IMG/VR virus record: IMGVR_UViG_3300029908_000004
Coordinates: 151,292 to 215,291 of that record
DNA length: 64,000 bases
From: a virus
Direction: 5' to 3' (one strand)
The notes beneath the pieces were generated by a model. It was not told the origin of the DNA and did not search any database. It saw only the letters and a list, made by a program, of their open reading frames with translations. A program made the position numbers and the translations under genes. Numbering within the stretch: the first letter of the stretch is position 1; the number at the start of each line of letters is the position of its first letter. Below are positions 1-8,600 of the stretch, in pieces.

Positions 1-3000
1 GAAGCATCTTCTATAAAAGAAGTAACAGAAGTTATCGGTGACATAAGACCACTAAATGGGTTTGCTTTACTAGCAGGAGCCGCCGCTGCAATAGCAGCGG
101 GCTTAGCATTCAGTACCAGATCCTCTAGACAGACTACTATTGTTGGTTTATCAGATAATGGTAAAGCCAAGGATTCCAGACACAAACACACCTCGTTTGG
201 TTCTGGATGGCACGGACTAGGAGAAGATAATAGTAGCTTAAATTATAAAGCTCTTGGCGCAGCTGGCTTTGCTGCAGCAGGGTATTCCTATTTCCGTAAG
301 GTTATCGTTCCAGGAAAAGGACCTTTCTCTGTAGATAAACTACACAGCTTTGTAAGTACATTAGAAGATTACAGCCCATTTAAAATTGGTAGAACTTTTG
401 GTATTAGTCAATACATAAGTTCTTATACTACTCCTAGTAAATTACACGTTGGTTATAGTGAATTAGTAGGACAGGGTGGTAAATATACTGAGTTAGGTGA
501 ACATTTTGATCGCCTATTTACTGGTTCTAATGTAGATTTACGTTCCCAAAAAGGGTTGAATTTTATAAGGACTGATTATGGTCCTTATATGGAACTTGAG
601 GGATACGGAGGAGACGTCCGTGCCCGTTTTACAAAGCGTGGAAGTCTATCTAGTTCTAGTTATAGATACAACAAACCTCTTGAAAATGTTCCTGTAACTT
701 TCCTAAAAGAGAGTACTCCTTGGGAAACTATTACAAAGAACTTTGGTCGCCTTCGTCATTCACAAGAACCAACTGGTTATAAAGGTGCTATCAGTGTTGG
801 CGAAGAAGTAGAAGGTGTCTTCCAACCATATCTAGTTAATATAAAGAGTAGAGGCAAATTATTTAATTTCGCCGAAACTGCTAATAGAACAGCTCTTAGT
901 CAAGCCGAACGTGTACAGAGATTATTATCTGATATAGGGTTAGGATTAAAAGAAGGTACGTGGAATAAAGCTTTTCACGTCCCTATAATAGGTGAGGGTG
1001 GTTTAGTTAACCAGCTTCTTACTAAGAGATTCGCTCCAGCAGCTCTATTAGTTGGATTAGCCCTTCCTTACATAGATTATAAAACTGGCCATTCTTTAAG
1101 CGGTATAGCATTAGATACGTTCCAGCGCTTTAGATTAGCCCATGCTTCCCTTACTGATCATTTTCTGCGTGGTGTAACAGATAAATATGAACAGATTGTA
1201 CCCGGTCCACAGTACGGTCCATTAGCCTTACCAGTATCTGGAGCCTTTGTTGGTGGGGTACTTCAATACTCTAATGTATTAAGAACTAGATACACAAAGG
1301 GAGAAAAAGCAGCAGAGTTACTTCGTTCAGGAAGTAAATTCTTCTCCGCCCCCGGACAAAAGTCAATCTTAGGTATCCTAAACCGTGAGAATAAGGGTGC
1401 TGTTGGTGTAGCTATTGGACTAGCGCTAATGCTTCCCTTCATTCCGGGGATGATTGGGTCTAGGAAAACAAAGGAAGAACTACAACGGACATACTCTGGT
1501 GAGGATCCAGTAGAAATAAAAGCTGGTCGCTGGTGGGATATGGGAACCACAGCGTTAGAAGGTGGTCGTGTAAAGGAGTATCGCCCACACTGGTCTGTTC
1601 TATGGCGCGCACAAGCAGAGAAGAAGGCTTTATATGGATCAGAGAAAGAGTACTGGAGACATAACCCGATACTTCATCCATTACGCTGGTTAAGAGATCC
1701 TTATTTCCTAGAAGAAAAGCATTATGAGGATAGGCCATACCCAGAGACTTCACCTGCGTTTACTAATGTTCCATTAGTAGGACCACTATTAGCTTCTACT
1801 ATTGGTCAAATTGTAAAACCAATCAGGAAGATGCATCCAGAGTGGGATACAACTGACTATACATTAGGGTCAACTCGTCTAGAACCGAGAGGTCCTAAAG
1901 CATTACCAGCAGCAGAACCAACATCAGAATTCTCTTTAGGTGACACAGCTCAAAGATCAATTAAAGCTGCTACTGAATTCGTTGGATTGCCGGGCTTTAT
2001 CGGGCGTAGCTTATGGAATAAAACTTTCCCTGGATATGGATCTATGGGTGAGAATGTAAAGTTCCAAGGTTCCCGACAAATGACTAATTATAGTCGTAAA
2101 TACTACGAGCTAGAACTAGGTGCTGTATCTGGTGTAAGTCCTGACTTTGAATTATTTGGATATTCTGAACCTTTCCGTCGTTTCGTACAGAACGAAGGAA
2201 AGTTACTTCAGGCTAATAGTATTAAGAATAAAATGCCTTCTTGGCTTCCTGGAGAGGATTATTTTATTAACTTCAGAACAGGTGACCCTTATGTAAAGAT
2301 TTCAACTGGATTCGCTCGTCTGCCGGGTGAGGGTTATGCAGCTCTACACCCAGAACTAGAAGGTGTCAGTCCAGAGGATTACCCAGATATGGAGAAATTA
2401 CGTATCTTAGGGGATGTAGCACCATATTCTAGAGAGTTTGCTATCTTCAAAGGAAAGGTTAGGAAGGACATCAGAGGAGATACAGAAAGTTTAGCTGAGT
2501 ATGAGAGTATTATGGCTCGCGCTAATAAGATGCGCAAATCAGTTATTCGGACAGAGGAGCAGAGGTTCTCAAAGGATGTAGAAGAAACCACTGGAACAGT
2601 AAAAGCTCTAGGCTCAGCTGGTGTAGAGTTAAATGAATATCCGGGTCGTATATTTAGAATGAGCGGCGTTTCTACTACTGCTGCAGATATGTCTGCCGTT
2701 GTATTATCACAATATAATGATATGACGAAGGAGGATGCTGCTAAGGAAATAGATGTAAGAAGAGCTGAGCTAGATAAATTCTTATCAGATACTTTCACTG
2801 CTGGCACAAAAGTAACGGCTACTTTCCAGAAAGGGGCTTTAGATAAAGAAACTAATATACGATCTGTATTAGAAATAGATGGATTAAACATCAATAAAGC
2901 TATAGTTGGTGAGGGTTACGGTACCTACGATAAAGCTTCTGCTGGGGCTGAATGGCAAGCTATGTTCAATCCAGCAGAAAGATTACTAGGAAGGTACGCA

Positions 3001-4074
3001 GAAGAAGCCTCATTCGCTGAAGAAGCACCTTGGTGGAACCCCCTTAGATGGTTACCTACACCTTATCATACCAAGCTGTGGCAAGAACGTTCAGCGCTAG
3101 CTCAGTACGTAGATCAAGAAACTGTCGGAACTCGTATGCGTAGGTGGGATAAGCCGATTAAAGACTTCTTGGCTCCGTATTACCATGGGCTATTACATAG
3201 GGTAAGCGGAGAAGTATTTATTCCAGAGGCAACAGTAGAAAAGCGGAATTTAAATACTATGGTAGATATGTTAGATTATCTACGAGATTTGAATTTAGCT
3301 TCTACCGACTCTGAGAGTCGTGGCAGGTATACTAGTAAGGCTAGTAGGACAGCTATAGGTGCAAATCTTACTGGGTCCACCACTTTCCTAGGCTCCACAC
3401 TGCCTGATCGTGATACTAGATACTTCAAAGAATTTGTAAATTCTACTGACGATGAGGAAAGACAGAAGATACTAGATGTGGTGCCAGATGAAATGGCTAG
3501 AGCTTTAGAAGCTCAGTGGGCTGGTAAAGAGGCACAGATAGCAGAGTCTGAAGGCAAGGAGACTAATATACAGTTCTCTGGTGGTCGCCTTGTGAATAAA
3601 GAAGGTCTTGATCGTTTCAAGAAAGCAACAACAAAGCTCGATTATGGTGATTATGAAAGGTCCTTAGAGATATCTGATTTCTTCGCGAAGACTGGATTAT
3701 CAGTTCCTGAATCAGATTCAGCGTTATGGGACCCAAACATTGATTATGAAGACGTAAAGCTAAAGATTATAGAGATGGAAGGTCGTGATTACCATGACTT
3801 CAATATATTTGATGATAGAGCTTCATTACTTTGGCGTAAACCTTATGTAGATGGTGCAGTACAAGAGTTAACGTCTGGAAACGATCGTTCGGAAGAACAG
3901 ATTAGAAGACAAGTTGAGCGACTTATGCTAGCAGCTAAGAATCCTAATGCTAACCCTTTCACTAGTGGTCACCCATCTCAAGATAGTAGGGGTAGCGCTA
4001 CCATTAATGTAAACGTGGATCAGACTGAAGAGTTGCTAAAAGATATGCGACGTAATCCGGAGAATTATGATTAG
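1..4074 (+). CDS. Large virion/tail-associated protein, 5' truncated, with a staphylococcal-nuclease-like segment
   Basis: The frame is open from base 1, so the start lies outside the window; 1357 residues are visible. Hydrophobic Ala/Gly-rich segments occur near residues 21-38, 343-360 and 466-486. Residues about 875-985 resemble a thermonuclease (SNase) OB-fold: an FRMSGV strand like the family's VRLAGID, a helix, GTKVTATF, then a region ending NKAIVGEGYGTY like the family's VNEALVREGYA. The family's second catalytic arginine region appears replaced by DKETN, so activity is doubtful. The C-terminus carries the short motif SATINVNVDQ, partly shared with the end of the 5623-10548 protein. Size and position before the baseplate genes suggest a tail or virion-internal protein. 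This is inference; no specific family is recognised outside the SNase-like part. Confidence 0.7.
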   Translation, partial: EASSIKEVTEVIGDIRPLNGFALLAGAAAAIAAGLAFSTRSSRQTTIVGLSDNGKAKDSRHKHTSFGSGWHGLGEDNSSLNYKALGAAGFAAAGYSYFRKVIVPGKGPFSVDKLHSFVSTLEDYSPFKIGRTFGISQYISSYTTPSKLHVGYSELVGQGGKYTELGEHFDRLFTGSNVDLRSQKGLNFIRTDYGPYMELEGYGGDVRARFTKRGSLSSSSYRYNKPLENVPVTFLKESTPWETITKNFGRLRHSQEPTGYKGAISVGEEVEGVFQPYLVNIKSRGKLFNFAETANRTALSQAERVQRLLSDIGLGLKEGTWNKAFHVPIIGEGGLVNQLLTKRFAPAALLVGLALPYIDYKTGHSLSGIALDTFQRFRLAHASLTDHFLRGVTDKYEQIVPGPQYGPLALPVSGAFVGGVLQYSNVLRTRYTKGEKAAELLRSGSKFFSAPGQKSILGILNRENKGAVGVAIGLALMLPFIPGMIGSRKTKEELQRTYSGEDPVEIKAGRWWDMGTTALEGGRVKEYRPHWSVLWRAQAEKKALYGSEKEYWRHNPILHPLRWLRDPYFLEEKHYEDRPYPETSPAFTNVPLVGPLLASTIGQIVKPIRKMHPEWDTTDYTLGSTRLEPRGPKALPAAEPTSEFSLGDTAQRSIKAATEFVGLPGFIGRSLWNKTFPGYGSMGENVKFQGSRQMTNYSRKYYELELGAVSGVSPDFELFGYSEPFRRFVQNEGKLLQANSIKNKMPSWLPGEDYFINFRTGDPYVKISTGFARLPGEGYAALHPELEGVSPEDYPDMEKLRILGDVAPYSREFAIFKGKVRKDIRGDTESLAEYESIMARANKMRKSVIRTEEQRFSKDVEETTGTVKALGSAGVELNEYPGRIFRMSGVSTTAADMSAVVLSQYNDMTKEDAAKEIDVRRAELDKFLSDTFTAGTKVTATFQKGALDKETNIRSVLEIDGLNINKAIVGEGYGTYDKASAGAEWQAMFNPAERLLGRYAEEASFAEEAPWWNPLRWLPTPYHTKLWQERSALAQYVDQETVGTRMRRWDKPIKDFLAPYYHGLLHRVSGEVFIPEATVEKRNLNTMVDMLDYLRDLNLASTDSESRGRYTSKASRTAIGANLTGSTTFLGSTLPDRDTRYFKEFVNSTDDEERQKILDVVPDEMARALEAQWAGKEAQIAESEGKETNIQFSGGRLVNKEGLDRFKKATTKLDYGDYERSLEISDFFAKTGLSVPESDSALWDPNIDYEDVKLKIIEMEGRDYHDFNIFDDRASLLWRKPYVDGAVQELTSGNDRSEEQIRRQVERLMLAAKNPNANPFTSGHPSQDSRGSATINVNVDQTEELLKDMRRNPENYD

Positions 4075-4088
4075 TCCCGGGAGGGTAA

Positions 4089-5153
4089 ATGAAACCAGCC
4101 AAAGCGGTAACGCTGGATCCTGATCTACGATGTGGAGATGCTATCGAATTTGAGAACAATCTTCTAAAGAATGTAATTGGACAAGAAGACGCTATTAAGA
4201 AAGTAACTGAGGTAATTGGTACTTATATGGCCGGCTTACAAGCCCCCAACAAACCAATTGCTAATGTATTATTTCTAGGACCCACCGGCGTTGGAAAGAC
4301 AAGATTGGTGGAAGTAGTAACAGAAGTTCTTCTAGATAGTGACTCGTCTTGTATTAAAATTAACTGTGCCGAGTTTCAGCAATCACACGATATCGCTAAA
4401 CTCACTGGGTCTCCTCCCGGATATGTGGGACATAAAGAATCAATTCCATTTATAACTCAAGAACGATTAAATAAATGTCATACCAAAGATGTAAAGTTAT
4501 CAGTTGTTTTATTCGATGAGCTTGAGAAAGCACACCAGTCTTTTAGAGAGCTTTTACTAGGAGTAATGGATAAAGGCATACTACGTATAAGTAGTGGAAT
4601 AGACGTAGATTTTACCAGTAGTATAATATTTATGACATCTAACGTAGGTGCTAGATCAATGAGAAATTTGATTAAACCTATGGGGTTTGATACTGGTAAG
4701 GAAGATACAAAGTTAGATATAAAGCTTTGTGATGTTGCTGTAAACGCCATGCGTAAGGACTTTTCACCAGAATTCATTAATCGTCTAGATAAAGTTATCG
4801 TTTTTAAGAGCCTAAAAGAAGAACAGATTAGACAGATTCTTCGCATAGAAGTAGATCATATACAGAGACGAATATTAAATTCTAATAATCTTCGGAAGTT
4901 TGTCATAATCTTGGATAAACAGGCTGAAGACTACTTACTAGGATTAGGTATAAGCACAGAGTACGGCGCTAGAGAATTAAGACGAGTATTAGAAAAGAAC
5001 ATTGTGGTTCCTATTAGTAGTATGCTTCTTAGCTCACAGATTAATCTTGGTGATGTTGTAAGAGTTTCAGTTAGAAACGGTTCCCTATACTTTGATAAAA
5101 TTCCTTGTGAAATAATAGATAAGCTACCAGAATGTCTTGAAATAGAGGCTTAG
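4089..5153 (+). CDS. Single-ring Clp-type AAA+ ATPase (ClpA/B/C D2-like)
   Basis: This 354-residue protein corresponds to the second AAA+ module plus the C-terminal small domain of Clp/Hsp100 unfoldases. It has no N-domain and no D1. Visible motifs are Walker A GPTGVGKT (residues 64-71), pore loop PPGYVGH, Walker B VVLFDELEKA, sensor 1 MTSN, arginine-finger region FINRLDKVIVF and sensor 2 GARELRR. A hydrophobic-Gly-Phe tripeptide, MGF (198-200), lies where ClpC/ClpA carry their ClpP-docking loop. Family knowledge says such rings unfold or remodel proteins using ATP. The gene has a GGGAGGGT ribosome site and lies between two giant virion genes. Its role could be tail-protein folding, assembly, or redirecting host ClpP. 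Confidence 0.92.
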   Translation: MKPAKAVTLDPDLRCGDAIEFENNLLKNVIGQEDAIKKVTEVIGTYMAGLQAPNKPIANVLFLGPTGVGKTRLVEVVTEVLLDSDSSCIKINCAEFQQSHDIAKLTGSPPGYVGHKESIPFITQERLNKCHTKDVKLSVVLFDELEKAHQSFRELLLGVMDKGILRISSGIDVDFTSSIIFMTSNVGARSMRNLIKPMGFDTGKEDTKLDIKLCDVAVNAMRKDFSPEFINRLDKVIVFKSLKEEQIRQILRIEVDHIQRRILNSNNLRKFVIILDKQAEDYLLGLGISTEYGARELRRVLEKNIVVPISSMLLSSQINLGDVVRVSVRNGSLYFDKIPCEIIDKLPECLEIEA

Positions 5154-5555
5154 ATGGAAGAACAAATAATATCAGTTACCTCCACTGACAATGCTATAAC
5201 TCATCTAAAACGATTTCGCAAGAATTGGGATGGCCATAATTGCCCAGCCATCAAAATTAAGGCGATGAAAACGTTAGAAGTTATATTGAGAGATATAGAG
5301 GATAGTAAGTTAACATTTCCTAAAATACTCCCTCTACACGACGGGGGAGTTGGTTTAATGTGGGCTTCTCACACCAGAGATGTCGGATTAGAAATAGCCC
5401 CTAATGGTGCACTATCATTTGAGTTTAGCCTTAAAAAATATGACGTAACCGGTGAGTTATCTGGTGAAGAAACCTCAGTAGGAACTCTTTCTTGTACAGC
5501 AAGCGTGGATTATGTCCTAGCTTGGTATTCTAGTGATAAAGCGGGTTCTGTTTAA
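5154..5555 (+). CDS. Small NWDG-motif protein of unknown function
   Basis: A 133-residue protein whose ATG directly follows the TAG of the Clp-like ATPase gene, so the two are probably translated together. The N-terminal third has the pattern LKRFRKNWDGHNCPAI, resembling a short NWDG motif seen in many small uncharacterised bacterial and phage proteins. The remainder is predicted beta strands. No catalytic motif is visible. Its tight coupling to the ATPase suggests an adaptor or substrate role, but this is only inference. Confidence 0.75.
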   Translation: MEEQIISVTSTDNAITHLKRFRKNWDGHNCPAIKIKAMKTLEVILRDIEDSKLTFPKILPLHDGGVGLMWASHTRDVGLEIAPNGALSFEFSLKKYDVTGELSGEETSVGTLSCTASVDYVLAWYSSDKAGSV

Positions 5556-5561
5556 TTTCAT

Positions 5562-5607
5562 GGTGGCTTGAATCCTGTAATTACAGGCCCAGCCAAATTA
5601 AGCCACC
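5562..5607 (+). terminator. Nested inverted repeat between the NWDG gene and the next virion gene
   Basis: An outer 8-bp stem (GGTGGCTT at 5562-5569 with AAGCCACC at 5600-5607) encloses an inner perfect palindrome CCTGTAATTACAGG (5574-5587). It fills most of the 67-bp gap between two + strand genes. The stretch after it (TAATTTTGG) is only mildly T-rich, so it could be a weak terminator, an RNA-processing structure or a protein-binding site. Confidence 0.5.
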
Positions 5608-5622
5608 TAATTTTGGATCGTA

Positions 5623-8600
5623 ATGACTATAATCAGTTCTACAGTACTGTCTGTTGCAAACTTAATAAAACGTCATCATGGCGTATTAGCAGCTTCTGCT
5701 ATCGTCCCATTCTTCTATGACAGCGAAGATCGTGGCTATTTCAGGACAGCGATGATTACTACCCCAATACTGTTCGCTGGGGCAGAGATGTTACCAAAGC
5801 TATTCAGCACGGCTAAGACAGAAGCTGAGTCTGTTTTCCATGCTACTATGAGTACTGCTAAGAATCCTATATTTAATACAGCACATAATATTGTTGGTTC
5901 TGATTTATCTAAGCTTGCAGAGGATGGTACTGTTGGTATACGAACTGTTGAAGAAGCTCAAGCTAGATATTCTATGGGATTAGCAAAGGCTCGACCAATA
6001 GAAGACATAAATAACTTATACAGTAGAGCCACAGGTCTTCTTAAGGCAACTGATCAGAACAGAAGAATGATGTCACAAGCAGTTGTGTCTTCAGCACAGG
6101 ATGCTATGACGCCTTATGATTGGATTAGTACACCAAAAGTTCTAGAAGGGTTGCTTGATAAAGATAATAGAACCAACGTATCTATGTCAGACGACAAAAT
6201 GTTAGAGATTGCTGAGTTCTTCAAGGGCAGAGGAGATACCAGATTCCCAAGAAGATTACAAAGTAATATGGATAGAATAGAAGGGTTAGTAGATCAAGGT
6301 GCTTTTGTACCAGCAGGGGCCACCTTCTTTCCACCAGATGTAGTCACTAACTTACAAGTTGGCTCGTGGTCAGAGGCTATTGAAGAGAAATTGAGTAATG
6401 CCGGAGCAGGTGGAGTTAGCAATATCCTAAAGAATAGGTCTAACCTTGATAAGTTAAACCTTCAGGTAAAATTAGTTTCTCAAGGAGTTATAGACGGCAG
6501 CACCGCTGATGCTTCCTATATTGATTTTGTCAGAACAATGAAAGATGTAGAACAGAGTATACGTATACCTATTCCAGATGCTAATGGGGCTGTTCGTATT
6601 GGTCCATACATAGGAACAGCTCGCTCTGTTATGGATTATGATGGAAAGATATATCGTATTGATGAGTGGGTAGCTAAGATGGTTACCGAAGGTAATGACT
6701 ATACTGAAAAACAATTGATGGGGGATATTAATCGTGCTGTATTCTTCACAGCTCACGACCCAGCAGATACAGAGGCGATATACTCTCAAGCTGGATCTAG
6801 ATTTGGCAAGAATTTCGCCGGAGAAAATCAGGTTAGATTAAAATCACAAGCTGCTGTATTAACTTCTCTACCTAGATTCAAAATGGGTGATGAGGCTGTA
6901 AGCTTTGAAAAGTTAGACCCACTATTTCAGTCAGATTTCGAGAGGAAATTAATCAATAGTGGAACTGTGTCTATGATGGGGCCGGAGTCTGCTTGGGGTA
7001 ATAGAGTTTATCAATTGCGTAAGATGGAAGATTTTGCTATGGGCGGAGTGGCAGACGTAACAAAGCAGGATTGGAACTATCGTTCTCTATCTAAAGGTGT
7101 ATCGTACGAATTCGTACAGAATAAGAATGGACTAGATCTTAAACCAAAGGTCTCGACTACAGCTTATGAAGAGTTCCTTGGTACCAAGGAAGTACCAGAA
7201 TTCAATATGAGACTTGCTGGTATTTCTCCTCAAGAGAAGACACTCCTTGGTGATTTTGGTATGTATAAGACTTGGGAGGAAGCACAAGCTTATAAGCCAT
7301 TGTTTATAGAACGAGCTATGGAAATGAATATCTCTCCAGCAAAAGCTGAAAAAGCTTTTAATGACATAGAACATTTCTATAGAAGTAAGACAAAGCTTGA
7401 TAAATTTGGTAAGCCCAAACTAGGGTATGGTGCTACTATATTCGAACAAATTGGTAGCCTTGGTGAGACCGATATCATCATATCAGACGCGCTAGCGAAG
7501 ACTGGTAGACTAAAGTATACGACCACTTATGAAGTAGATCAGATGCATTTCAATCCTGAGGATTGGGTTGGTAAAGATGTCGAAGATGATTTCAAATTTG
7601 GTACTAGACAAAATAAAGTTGTGAGCCCTGATTCTGGTGGAAAGATACTTTCTACCAAGGCTGCAGATGAGTCTACTTATCATATAATAATGGAACATTA
7701 TCAAGGTATGGACGCAGCGAAACATGATACTTTCGGTGTAAAGGGAGAATTCCATACAGGTACCTATCAAGGTAATTTCCAGACTATGCTTTCAGCAATA
7801 AATGATTTCAGAAAAACAACAAGAACGGGAGATGTAATAGATAAATATACCGTTAACGGTATTGCTGATTGGACTTATGCTCAAAATAAGATGGACCCAA
7901 TGTTGCTTCGTATGTCTATAGCAGAGGATACCCTACATAATATAAGTTCACGAAATAAAGCTGTTGGAGAAGAATTAATAAGTTCTGCTACAGAACAACT
8001 AGCTAAAGTTGGTGTAGACTATACTGATGGACAAATGATCTTCCAGCACGAGTTTATTCGTAAGCAATTTGCCTCTAGAGAAGCTAAGATCGCTAATATG
8101 GAGGAACTTAACAGCGTTATAGATAAGATTATGGCTGATGCTACAGCTTCTATAAGAAGCAAGAAGGGTCTTGGGTATAAAGTCTATCAAGGGTGGTATA
8201 ATAAAACAGGTAGTGGTATAACAGATGACGTACAAGCAGGTAAGAGTCTTGAAGCTTATATGCTACGTAATGGTGTAAATGTAAACGTTAGAACTTGGGC
8301 TCATGCTAATATTAATCTTCCAGAACATGCCACAGTAACTCATGATTACGATACTTTCTCAAACCTAGGGGATAAGAGAGTTATGGCTGCTGAGCTTCGG
8401 AATCGCCTACAAACTGTTGGCGAAGGCGACCCAGAAATGAGTATGCTATACGGTCAATATCTTCAAGATAATGATTACACCAAACCTATGCGTGAAAGTG
8501 AAGATGTAGTAGTAGATTTAGATAAAGCTTTCTTAGGTAGCGCAAAGCTATCAAGACCTGAGGGGCGTCATGGAACTATATTTGATCCATCCGATTCAAG

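Noticed and set aside
556-600. A TTG codon at 556 as the start of the first gene
   Set aside because: The frame is open and protein-like back to base 1 with no ribosome site at 556, so the gene is simply truncated by the window edge.
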